From: Opisthocomus hoazin
Lineage: Eukaryota; Chordata; Aves; Opisthocomiformes; Opisthocomidae
Reading direction: 5' to 3'
Length of the DNA stretch: 64,000 bases
Assembly: GCF_030867145.1 (NCBI RefSeq)
Contig: NC_134414.1
Span: 79,288,504-79,352,503 of the forward strand
How positions within the stretch are numbered: the stretch's first letter is position 1; each line of letters starts with the position of its first letter. The notes under the pieces are model-generated. The model had not been told where the DNA came from. It saw only the letters and a program-made list of their open reading frames with translations, and searched no databases. Shown in pieces: positions 53,301 to 64,000 of this stretch. The position numbers and the translations under genes are program-made.

Positions 53301-56300
53301 TATTACAGAAAGAGTTTCTGCTTCAGCAGTGAATTGATTTCCCCAAGTAGATTTCTCTTGAGGAGAAATTGTCACCTTAAATGTTATCTGAAAGGAGCAG
53401 CATTTCTTTTTCATTTGTTCAGAGTGTGTGTGCAGTTTAATTGGGTATTGGCTCAGCAGGCTTCAAAGAACTGCACTGAAATTAACAACAGAGGCAAACT
53501 TTCGTTTCTCCTCCCAGGAACATCTGTGCACAGCAGAGGTTTAACTCAGTAGTGAAACAGCAACACTGTGACCTCTGAATCACAGAACATCCAAGACTAG
53601 GTTAAAGGACATGGAAACCTACACATGTCAAATTCATTCCAATCGAAAGATAAGTATTTTCTAGCTCTTCACACAATCTTAACTTCGTCTTCACATCATC
53701 TTCAATCTTAAAAATAAGTAAGTTTAAAACGTGTAGCAAAGACTCTTATTTGCTTGTTTACATGCTCAAAATGTAATAACACACATGAACTGTATCAAAG
53801 AATAACATTTTACTAACTACTCTGACTTCGATTGTAACTTTTTTCAATGACTCCTACTATAACTCATCCTTTATCACCAGGCAGATGGCTATTAACAATC
53901 TGGATCCATTACAATGAATTTAATGTTTCTAACACCAATCATGTGCAATACGTGTGAGGTAAGCCATACATTTTATCCTGCATATCTGTTCTGCCTTTTA
54001 TTCCAGGTAGACTACAGGCATTATTGTCATTACTAACTACGCCTAATAATTTATAAGCATGAAATCAAGAAAGAACATTTTCTTAATGTAAAAAAAAAAA
54101 TCACACTTTGAAGCGTGATCATAGAAAGATACAGTCTTCTACAGTTTCTGTCCAGAAAAGGTGACCTAAAAGCATCTTTCTGATATTTCTCAAGGCAAAT
54201 TACTCTGAATATCTTTATGGAATGTGAAACCTACTCAAAGTATAAGAAAGTATTCAACAGTTTTAGTTGATAAGAATTAATCAAGCAAGATCCAAAACTC
54301 ACATCTTAAAATGTGCCTTTGAATCTCCATCTTAGACATGTAAGCAGGACGTTTTTGATAAAATTTAAGCCTGATTTGATACCTGCAGTATCCACCAGCC
54401 CTACTTCTTCCAGCCTTCTTCTTCTGTTTGTAGCTACTTCCTCTCTACTCGGTGTTCAGCTACTCCACCCTCCTCATCGCTCCTATAGATACTGCCACGT
54501 TCAAACCCAGAACACACACACCACACATAACACACCTTTGCCCAGGTGACTATAATCTGCAACACACTGTAAATCAGTGCTGGGAGAACTGATTAAGCTT
54601 ACTAGAGGAAGGGACTAGGAAATCAGGGAAGAATCATAACAAGAAAAGGAAGAGACTTTGCATCAATGTTTCCTCTCACTTTAAGACTCCTTCTCAGCTG
54701 TTGATTTTCACTCTTCAGCAGCACATCTATTATACCTAAATACCTTTAGTTCTCAGGAGTCCCTTCTGTATTGCCCCCTCAAGAGCAAGCCTAACCCTCG
54801 GGTTTGCTGCATTAATATGTTTGTCTTGAGAATCATCTCAAAGTGCCCAGCAGGATTAGTGTTTATTACTCAACGCACTGAGAAATCAAAGGGAACGAAT
54901 TAGCACTAATAAAGCTATTTGGCCTAGCATGAGCCACCTTCATAAACAGTAACTTTCTCAAATATAAAGCAGATAGTACCTTGTGCAACAACAAGCTTAA
55001 AAGCCAATTGCCTACAGAAAAGTCTTCTTTTGTTGTGAGCATTACAGACCACTTCTCCACATGTCCTGACAGTGGATAACAAGTTGCACCTGTGCTTAAC
55101 TGATAGCCCTTCTGCATTTTCTCTTCCCTGTATCTCCAGCTAGCTAATGCAGAAGCAGAAAGACTACTGTGTTTTCATGTCAACACAAGCCCTGCAAACA
55201 GCTTTTCCCTGGCCTTGGACATGTAGCTGTGCAAGGCCCAGTTTGACACAGGCATAGCTGTTTGCACTGCTTTGTCTCAGACAAGTGTTCTCACTCTGAA
55301 ACCTGGAGTTCACTACAGAATCATGAATAATTTTAGGGTGAGGATTCTCAGCCCTGCTTTTTGCTGTAATCAAACCCCCCCATTACAGTGTCAAAGCAAG
55401 ACTTATTGAAGGAAGCCTGCTCCTTTCTTCGCACCCATTTTCAAAAGAAAACTGTGCAGTCTCCCGTATGCTTTACATCATGAAATAGAGGTAGACTGAT
55501 GTGTGCAGCTTCCTTTCCATAGCACACTCTATTTCTCTACTTAAAGCACAAACTGAGCAAATGTAATAAGCCTGGCTACAGAAACGAACACTGAACAGTC
55601 ATAGTTATGATTAGCCTTACAGGAGATGGCCTTCGTAGCTTTCAGAAAATTTCTTTTTCACACAAAGCTAATCCAGATTTGCCTCATTAAACAAATCCAT
55701 TTATAGTCATCTCTTATCTGAATACATTTTAATAATTTTTATGTGTAAAAATTAACAAACTCTGGATAATCAAACCTTGCAGTCAATAGAGAGCTACAGA
55801 ATCAAGGCCAATTAAACCATTAACAGTCTCTAAACTAACAAGGAACCTCGAGTCACAGGTAGTAAAGGGGAGAGGGCATGCATGAGCTCATTCAACATTG
55901 TTCTATGTTATAGACTGTAGTCGTACGATATCCACATTTTTTAATTTTACCCATTTGGAAACATTTTGAATGGGATGATTCTGCACAAATGTACACATAT
56001 GGACTTTATAGGAGAGACTGAAAAAAAAAAGAATGTGAATTGAAGTTTTGAGTGAACTTATCAAAAAAGTTCATTGAACTGCATTCAATCCAACAATTTT
56101 AATTAGGTGAACTTTACCATTTTTTATCACTGCTAACTATATCACCAGCAGGACAGTTACTGTAAGTATTGCTTTCTTTTTGCTGTGAGAGGAAAAGGTG
56201 AAATTTTAATTTGTTGCTTTTCTACCAGAAGTGTGAAATAAATAAGGCAAGTTGCTGAACATCCTGCATGTGTTACTTTAATGACATAAAGATTTCTTTC

Positions 56301-57540
56301 AAATCCAGACATTTGTAAAAGAGACATAAAACCTGAGAAGACCACTACAGTCACCTCTCTCCTCAAAGTCAGCTTACCCAATACAAGGGTAAAATAAACT
56401 AGTATAATGATGGATAGTGTCCGTGGTGTACTGACACACCATTTCCTTCTGCCCCGAAACACATACTCAAGTAGGTTCCATTTAAAGTCTTTAACGCTGG
56501 ACACAAGCCTGAGTGTACATATTTTTTTCTCTCCAATTTTTAGATTCAGAGGCTAAAAATATGTCAGCTTAATTTCACAGCTTCTCCACATGTGGCACTA
56601 TTAGGGATCGATTATTAAAAAGATAGATCCATGGATAGACATCTGGCATAAAAGTACCTTATTCAATAATTCGAATCTGAGCAGAACAAGATATTACTTA
56701 AAAAAAGTATCCCTCCATAAAGTTCTTTTAGAATATCGTGCTGCTTTGAATTGCTTAAGATATCAACATAACTCAAACTGACTTTCAGTTGGACCCTACC
56801 TGTTATGTTTTGCTATGGTTCAAGTGCCTTGTTCAAAAGAGTTTCATAACTCCTGCTAGTGTCCCTCTTTGGTTTAGATGTGCTCACTGCAACCATGCTA
56901 CATATATTTATTAACACATGTATAAATAATATCTAAGGCATGATTATAGCTTTCTTCAGCATCATACAGAGCATCTGATTCATCAATATGAATCAATATG
57001 AATATTGCAGATTGCGGGATTTTTTTCCTGCACTCTGCTGCACCACTCAAGGTGCAGAAAAGGGGGTATTATCTGGAAAGTGTTTGCAGAGGAAGGAAAG
57101 TAGATAATCCAGTATTACCTTCTGCACTTAAGCATTTTGAGGCTTGCTATAACTTCCTTGTCTTGTTCTATCTGGTAGTCCAAGTGTTGCCTTCTAACTG
57201 AACATAACTCTTCTGCTGACAGCTATGCAGGGTCTGTATTCTCATACTGAAGCAACTCAGTAATACAACTTAATGAGTTAGACTATACAATATTCTTCTG
57301 AAAATAGAAGTGGCCAAGGATTCTAGAAAGAACCTTCTGTAATTTATGATAAACCAATGCACAAAGCAAGCAAATAATATTAAACCAAACTCCACATATG
57401 CTTTGTAGGAGCCTCTGATTTAATCTCTGATCATTACCCTATCCCAAATTTGCAGATATTTATAGCGTGCAGTTATTTTACACAGACTGAAAACCATTAA
57501 GACAAGCATTTCAAATTCATCAGTAATGCAAGCATTATAA
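50348..57540. other. OCA2 intron, nothing recognised
   Basis: Frames are short. The longest is a 115-codon minus-strand frame (56157-56504) with hydrophobic stretches but no recognisable family and no convincing splice sites. A small CA-rich patch lies at about 54510-54540. Confidence 0.35.
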
Positions 57541-57680
57541 TCAAGTGAGCTTGATGTTTGGTATAAATTCTTTTTCTAAATCAAAGTAAAATAGAATAGA
57601 ATTCTGCATATTACATGTAGCTCTCTTCCATTTTAAAATCAAAGATTTACTGTCTAAACTATAAATCCTTATCAGTACAG
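57541..57680 (-). pseudogene. Possible 3' continuation of the CR1-interrupted open frame
   Basis: Immediately after the CR1 tail on the minus strand, a frame stays open for about 48 codons to a TGA at 57541-57543. The residues look protein-like, with alternating hydrophobic and charged residues and a short Lys/Arg cluster. It lies where the rest of the frame at 58463-58987 would be if the CR1 landed inside it. A 48-codon open stretch can also arise by chance, and I cannot confirm the phase across the insertion because the exact junction and any small deletion are unknown. Confidence 0.3.
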
Positions 57681-57685
57681 CTGAA

Positions 57686-58462
57686 ATCACAGAATCACAG
57701 AATGGTAGGGGTTGGAAGGGATCTCTGTGGGTCATCTAGTTCCACCCTCCTGCCGAAGCAGGGTCACCTACAGTAGGCTGCACAGGACCTTGTCCAGGCG
57801 GGTCTTGAATATCTCCAGAGAAGGAGACTCCATAATCTCCCTAGGAAACCTGTTCCAGGGCTCCGTCACCCTCAGAGGGAAGAAATTCTTCCTCATGTTC
57901 AGACGGAACTTCCTGTGCTTCAGTTTGTGCCCATTGCCCCTTGTCCCGTCACTGGGCACCACTGAAAAGAGTTTGTCCCTTCCCTCCTGACACCCACCCT
58001 TAGTATATTTGTAAGCATTTATTAGGTCCCCTCGCAGCCTTCTCTTTTTCAGGCTAAACAAGCCCAGCTCCCTCAGCCTTTCCTCACAGGAGAGATGCTC
58101 CAGTCCAGTCCCCTAATCATCTTGATAGCCCTCCGCTGGACTCTCTCCAGTAGCTCCTCCTCTTTCTTGAACTGGGGAGCCCAGAAATGGACAGAGTACT
58201 CCAGATGGGGCCACACTAGGGCAGAGTAGAGGGGGAGGAGAACCTCCCTCAGCCTGCTGGCCATACTCTTCTTTTTGCACCCCAGGATCCCATTGGCTTT
58301 CTTGGCAGCCAGGGCACACTGCTGGCTCATGGTCAAACTGTTGTCCACCAGGACACCCAGGTCCCACTCCGCAGAGCTGCTCTCCAGCAGGTCAGCCCAA
58401 GCCTGTACTGGTGCATGGGATTGTTCCTCCCCAGGTGCTAGACCCTGCATTTGCCCTTGTTG
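57686..58462 (-). mobile_element. CR1 LINE, 5'-truncated copy 3 (about 0.78 kb), sense to OCA2
   Basis: On the minus strand, similarity starts at about 58462 with CAACAAGGGCAAATGCAGGG, the sequence encoding NKGKC of ORF2, and runs to the octamer tail at 57686 (two units). The ORF2 C-terminal region is broken. It carries the same ACTGG tandem duplication as copy 1 (CCAGTCCAGT at 58100-58109 on the plus strand), after which the shifted frame ends in WSISPVRKG and a stop. The original C-terminal frame remains open at 57768-58061. The element lies inside or beside an unrelated open frame on the same strand. Confidence 0.95.
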
Positions 58463-58987
58463 CATGGCATCCTTTACCCCATATACTTCATATTTCACTG
58501 TTAATAACATATATACATCTATATATGCCTGTCTTCCAACAAGCTTAGAAAAATGGCCTGGCTGAGAAAAATTGACTAGGTTCAATATGCGGTTTGTTTC
58601 CATATTAAATCTGTCTTGAATCCAAGCACGCCTCTGATACTGCCTTAATATAGACAAAGGTACATCTGTTAAATGTACACACTCAATTTTAGCTCTTATT
58701 ACATTCACATCTTTCTCTGTATATCTTCCATGCCACAGAGGATTATCTTCAGTAATCTTAAAGATTAGACAATCTTCTTCAGCTGCAGGGACTCTGGTAA
58801 TGAGCCTGGCTCTCACACCGAGGACTTTAAAGCACTGGTGGACTTGAAGAGCTTCATACTGTAAAAGTATGAAGACGGCCCAGACTTTGAATGTCATAAA
58901 AGAGATAAGGAAAACAGCAGCTGGATTTTTATAGAAGGTTTCAGATTCTGGCTGCTCCAGAAAACAGCAAGAGGACAGTTTGGGTGC
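58463..58987 (-). pseudogene. Unidentified open frame truncated by CR1 copy 3
   Basis: A non-CR1 frame on the minus strand, open for 175 codons from just after a TGA (58988-58990) to the CR1 boundary. The first Met is at 58897, giving 145 residues before the junction. Composition is protein-like and not low-complexity. It has a hydrophobic start ([11 protein letters not shown]), an acidic patch ([14 protein letters not shown]), a basic RQYQRR segment at about residues 85-90, an aromatic/asparagine-rich middle, and an alternating polar/hydrophobic strand-like run ([15 protein letters not shown]) at about 125-139. No family is recognised. About 48 open codons on the other side of the CR1 (57541-57680) may be its continuation. 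It could be a cellular retrocopy or an ancient non-retroviral viral insertion; chance is less likely given the length. It is apparently disrupted now. Confidence 0.5.
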
Positions 58988-58990
58988 TCA

Positions 58991-61900
58991 AATATCAATA
59001 AAAAGATTCCTTGTGCTTATATCCGATGATGTTTTTCACACTACAACAAAAACTGAAACTTTCACATAACACCTAAATGAGTTCTTCTTTAAGAACAAGC
59101 AAGTAGTATGGCCATTTAATGGAGAGCAATCACAGGTCCTTGTTACTCACTTCCATCATTGCAAACATCCTAGAAACAATGCAAAGTATACTCAGAAAGT
59201 AAATTAAATATTAGTGTAAGACATACAAAATATCTGTTGTATCTTGCTTCTAGATCTGTACGATCTGTACAATTTAGAGGCATAATACTGCTAAACAGTG
59301 CACTGAGGCCCTTAAAGAAAAACTGTCAGACATTTCCTAAATTTCCTCATTTGTTTCACCTGACTTTCAAAGTCCAGAGCAGCAACATCCTTTTCCTTTG
59401 GAAAGATCTCAAATCCCTGTCATTCCCTCCAATACCACCCTTTGATCGGGATTATGACGTTTATATCCATAGACAAAACACTTACTTAAATCAGGGCTGT
59501 CTCACCCACAAGACAGATATTAAACCAAGCCCCAGGATTTCTCATCATTAAAAGACTTCCTTTAGAAACATTTCAATATAAGCGTCCTGGTTAAAATCAA
59601 GTTCAAGCAGTTACACTCTCTTCACTAAAAAATTTTCCTACAGTTTCAATTACACATTGAACACAACAATTAAGTTCAAAACCAAAGCTGAATAGTTATC
59701 CTCTTAAATAGCTTCTATGTTTTTACTCCATACATTTTATTCTTGATAGACTTTTTGAATCTTTCAAATTGAAAAGTGTTATACAAATTTGATCCATTAT
59801 AACTATAAAAGAACTTCAAAGGATCCACTGTTGGATTTTTTTCATAGTATTAATTATTACATATTTTAATAGTTTTTATGTTTTGTTTTGTTGAAGGCTA
59901 TAATTTTTTCTTCATATTACAAAGGAGAAGGGCTGGTTTAGGAATATAAACAATATTACTAGGTTTATACCTTCACTGTGTCTGAAGCTTTAAAGTTACT
60001 TTAAGATTTTATTGAGCAGAATCAGCAGGAATAATAAATCAGTGATACTCCACTGTGCAAGGCCCCATCTGCATCAGGGACCAAAGGAGGGGTGCGAAGA
60101 CACAAGAATAGCTAGAGCACTGGACCACTGAGAGAAATCCAGTTGTTTAGCTACGCTGTAGGTTGCACTCCTTTAATAACTGTAATTAGCACAATACCCT
60201 GTGGATAATGGATTTTATTCACACCTGGATTTTGACCCTGTAAAGTTAGAAGAAAAGAGCCAGCAGTCCCCTCCTCCCATCTCCTTTCTTGAATTAGAGC
60301 CTACAACTGAGCTTGTGTGGCCAGAATAACACAGCTGTATCCATCCTAGAGATTGCCTCTTTCTGCAGGATTGTGACAATGATGACTTTCAGGTGTTTTC
60401 CTCCAGGAAAATATACAGAGAAGAAAAATACTACAAAATCTCACATTGCAGAAAATTTCATCTTGGGACCTCAGCAATAGTCACTGCAGCACTGAAATAC
60501 TTCTTGCACTTTTCTACGCTGGCAACTGGGAACTCGAAGGACTTTCAAATATGAATTCAATCACTTTTTAATTCAAGCCCTCTTTTTCTTCTTTTTCAAA
60601 AATATTCTCCTTTCCATAAATCATGAAAAAAAGAAAGAGATAAAAAGACAAATAAACGCCAGCTCTTAACATGTCAAATGTACAAAAAGCCTTCAAAGGG
60701 AATCTTAGCTACAACCTCTTCAGCTCGGTAAAGAATCTAGGTCTACACAAATGAACAGTCTTAGCACTGACTGTGTGGATTTCTGACTATGCACTTACTC
60801 AAATTGAGTTGAATCTATATTTCATGTTATTTTAAGACTTATGACCCAACAGCAGCAGTGCAATTAAAGCTCCTCTTGTTCTGAAATTGCTCTAGCTAGC
60901 AATCTTCATTCATCCTCCAAAATTTCAGGGCAGCATTCCCTAGACGCTATTGGAAGGTCTACATGCAATCAGTCTCAAGAGGTATCATACTTCCATCATG
61001 TACTAGAATAGGAAGCACTAATGAATAAAGCTTTATTCAGTGCCCTCTTGTGCAAAAGAAATACGGATGCAGATTCATCAGAACACCACAGAAAACAAGT
61101 GAAGTTGCTTCCTGGTTTGTTTCCTTTAGTTCCTTTTAAATTTCCTGTTTTCTTTGCCTTCACGGTCAAAACAGAATTGAAATACTGGCAGATAGTACAT
61201 AAAAAAAACCATGAGCAATACAATTTTTCCAGCTACTTAGTCACCCTGACCATTAATGCCCAGACAGACATGAACTAATAGGGTTGTTCAGCATTCAGAA
61301 GGATTGACAAACCAAAAGGCCCAAAGGCCCGAATGCATTTGACCTGTCTTTGGGTATCCCTCAGCAACTGAAGGCCTGTGTCTGAGGGACTCTGATGTGC
61401 TCTGCACAGAGCATCTGGCAGTTTCAGTGGATGAACAAACATCTGCCTTCCAGACATGCCAGCCTCACCATCAACAAACAGAAAGCCTGGGGCTGCCAGA
61501 CTCGTAACTTAAAAGTTCTTAAAGATAGCTGGGACAAATGTAAACCTAAATTTCCAGAACCAGGTCCCCTGAAGAATTACCATGTTTATTTCCTAGCCAT
61601 GTAAGATTGACCTGACCTGAGCTAGAAAACTTCTGCCAGAAAAGAACTGGCAAACTCCGAGGAAGACACAAAGATTTCAAAATTGTCACCATCTCACCAG
61701 GAACCGCCCATGGCTATCACTGTCCTTGACTTGCTTGATTAAGAGACAGGATTGTTATCCCTTCTCACCGTCAGAGACACATTCTGCAGAGCAATTCAGT
61801 TACTCCTTGTGTCTAAGCCCAATGCCATGAAAGACAGAAATTTAATAGCAACAGCTCTCTTTTGGGAGACACTGCTGAAGACGACAACAGTGTGGCAGTT

Positions 61901-64000
61901 ATACTGGCAAAGGTCTCTTCATCTTGCTTGAGACTGACTCAATCCTTCTTTCGTTTCCAGGACAACAGCTAAGGCAATGAAGGAAAATTATTGTCTTTTC
62001 TCATCCTATCATCTTCCAACCCCGGAGCTGCCTGTGCACTTTGTGACAGTAGAAAAAATTAATTGCACCCACTGGAAATTTTTCAAGACAAAATGTTGCA
62101 TGGCATTTTCCAAGACAGGCACAAATGCTGATGCTCCCTTCCCAGACACATAAGCGTATAGCAGTGAACCCCAGATATGCTATCATATTACCAGAATTGA
62201 AGCTCTGCATTACATAGTAAACAAATGGCCCTAAAATATGTAGTTATAATGTATTATTTTATCAGAATCTTTGACAAAATGTCTTGTTTGCCAAGTTCCT
62301 TTCATTGCATAAGCAGTGATAAGATCCAATATTTTGCCTTAAGCACCAGCCAGTAATGATATAATCGTCATCTACCCCTTCCACAATGGTATTAGCCTAC
62401 CTTGAGGATTCCTTCAAGCCAGTTCAGTGCTGGTAAGACTTTTCTTTTAGAAATAATTTTTAAAGGCCATCAACAGTTTATTTTTTAAAAAAAGAAAATC
62501 CCTCTCTTTTGGGGGCTATGAAATCTTTTAAAGCAAAAGCTTTTCCACTCTTTTCTTTCCCTAACAATAAGCCGCTATCCACTACCCTTTAGTTTTCACA
62601 TGGGAAAGTCAGAATCACATTAGCTTTCAGGCTAACTCCTATAAGATCTTTGCCAGTATAACTCATCACATGCTCAGCTTTATCCTAACAGAGCACAGGC
62701 TGGAGAATTTAAGCTTTTGCTAATACTGATAATTACCTAACTTTTTATCAAAATATCTGTATGGAGCCTATCTGAACATCTGGGCCCTTCCTATGGATCT
62801 CTAGTGGCTTTAAATCAAGTAATTCCCATGGTGCTGTTTGTATTTTCACTCTCGTATTGCATACACACAGAAGTCTGTTAAAATCCCAGCAGCCTTTCAA
62901 CGAGTGAAATTAAAGCAATTCGGGTTAAGGTGATAACTGATACTTTAGGAAATCAGCTGAGACTTGTAAAGGCTTTAAGATTGGTGAGTTGCATTCCACT
63001 CAGAATATGTCAGTGTAACCTGGCCAACTTTATATTTCTTATGTGTTTTATTTTCTCAAAGTTTAATGAAATCCGAGTATGTTCAGTGCTAAGAAAATTG
63101 TGAAAAAAAGATTATGTTTTTGTGGCAAACATCTATATGTAGATATATTAATTATTCAAATCACTAGTTTTGAAGAAGAACAGATCAAAGTCACAATACA
63201 TTTATGAGTAATGAGGAATACAAAAAGATATTCCTCAGATGAATAACTGTTGTTTGGCATAAATCATCGTGCCTTTGCATTATGCTCTTAAAATTCAATC
63301 TGTAAATTACATCATAATCTTTATTAGGTGTTATGGTCGCTTGTACTAGCAATCACTTGGCTAAATTAACAAATCGGAACTTGTATTACACATGCAACTA
63401 GTTTTAGTTTTAACCTCTGTAAAGTCAAGGAAATTACTTTGAGGGGCATGGAGGAAGAGAAGAGGTGGATTCATGGCAGAACAGCATTTTATCCATTTAA
63501 ACTTTTTGTAACCTAACTATCTAAATATTTAGGGATCAAAACACAGAGCAATACTATGTAAATAACATTAAAAATCTCAGTAATAAAAAATAATATTCAC
63601 TTTGTTTTTCATTTAAAACTTGCACATTTTAATTACACTTAGCACACTTGCTATTTGAAAATAATGTGTTGTTACACCTCCATAAGCCATTTGCAGAATG
63701 TAAAAAAAAATTATCATGTGTAAACAATAATTTAAAAACTACCAGGTGGCTATTCCCCTTTGTTGTTATAACAAATAGAGAGGAAATCTTGGGCCAGCAA
63801 TATATTAGTGGCACATTTTCAATTAAAAAAAAAAAAAGTAATGAAACCATATGCTTATTTTGTGCTAATGCACTGACAAGACAAGAAGTCCCAGTTAACA
63901 CCAAGATGGACACTAGGAGAATGGTTATTAGCTTTCGTTATTAGAGGTACATTTCCCTGAGACTTCAAAAAGACTTTCTTCTAGAGTGAGGAGTGCTAAA
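58991..64000. other. OCA2 intron, nothing recognised
   Basis: AT-rich sequence with short overlapping frames and no exon of OCA2 seen. No CR1 or LTR is apparent by eye. An A13 tract is at 63825-63837. Confidence 0.4.
63825..63837. repeat. Poly-A tract (A13)
   Basis: Homopolymer near the right edge of the window. No retrocopy was recognised upstream of it. Confidence 0.75.

Larger units (their letters stand above)
50348..64000 (-). other. OCA2: Preceding OCA2 intron, partial (continues past window)
   Basis: Sequence 5' of the penultimate exon on the OCA2 strand. I looked by eye on the minus strand for the conserved segment expected just before Gly-Gly-Asn-Gly and for upstream transmembrane motifs, and saw none, so the 13.65 kb appears wholly intronic. 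It contains one sense-oriented CR1 (57686-58462) inserted in an unidentified open frame. Confidence 0.75.

Noticed and set aside
56157..56504. 115-codon minus-strand hydrophobic frame considered as a missing OCA2 exon
   Set aside because: Does not match any OCA2 transmembrane segment I know, and lacks flanking splice sites with the required phase.
1..64000. CRISPR arrays, tRNA/rRNA genes, bacterial operons or mobile islands
   Set aside because: None seen. Repeats are dispersed retroelements and short homopolymers, and the gene structure is spliced vertebrate.

Overview
The window is a piece of a bird genome, not a microbial locus. The evidence is several CR1 LINE copies ending in the (ATTCTGTG)n tail typical of sauropsid CR1, an avian-type ERV-L-like solo LTR, a base composition that is AT-rich outside the retroelements, and two exons of a vertebrate gene with ordinary GT/AG splice sites. 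A bird is well supported. The exact group is not, although the LTR type suggests Neoaves.

The only host gene I can identify is OCA2, the melanosomal P protein. It lies on the minus strand and is cut by the right edge of the window. The penultimate coding exon is at 50254-50347 and the terminal coding exon at 12527-12614. They are separated by an intron of about 37.6 kb. Sequence right of 50347 is the preceding OCA2 intron; I found no further OCA2 exon up to 64000. Sequence left of about 12.0 kb is downstream of OCA2. In other vertebrates GABRG3 lies on that side and converges on OCA2, but none of its exons is recognisable here.

The rest is intronic or intergenic DNA holding retroelements: a 70-bp CR1 tail (about 3.0 kb), a 1.86-kb CR1 (8.9-10.7 kb), an old CR1 (16.6-17.6 kb), a solo LTR with a perfect 5-bp target duplication (29.2-29.5 kb), a 1.6-kb CR1 with a 412-codon reverse transcriptase frame (33.2-34.8 kb), another old CR1 (42.1-42.8 kb), and a minus-strand CR1 (57.7-58.5 kb).

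Two things stand out. First, CR1 copies share coding lesions: an in-frame stop in two copies and a 5-bp duplication in two copies. This suggests the lesions were inherited from already defective source elements. Second, the minus-strand CR1 at 57.7-58.5 kb abuts an unidentified, protein-like open frame of 175 codons that is not CR1, and a further 48 or so open codons lie on its other side. This looks like an older coding insertion (a retrocopy or a paleoviral fragment) broken by the CR1. I could not identify it.
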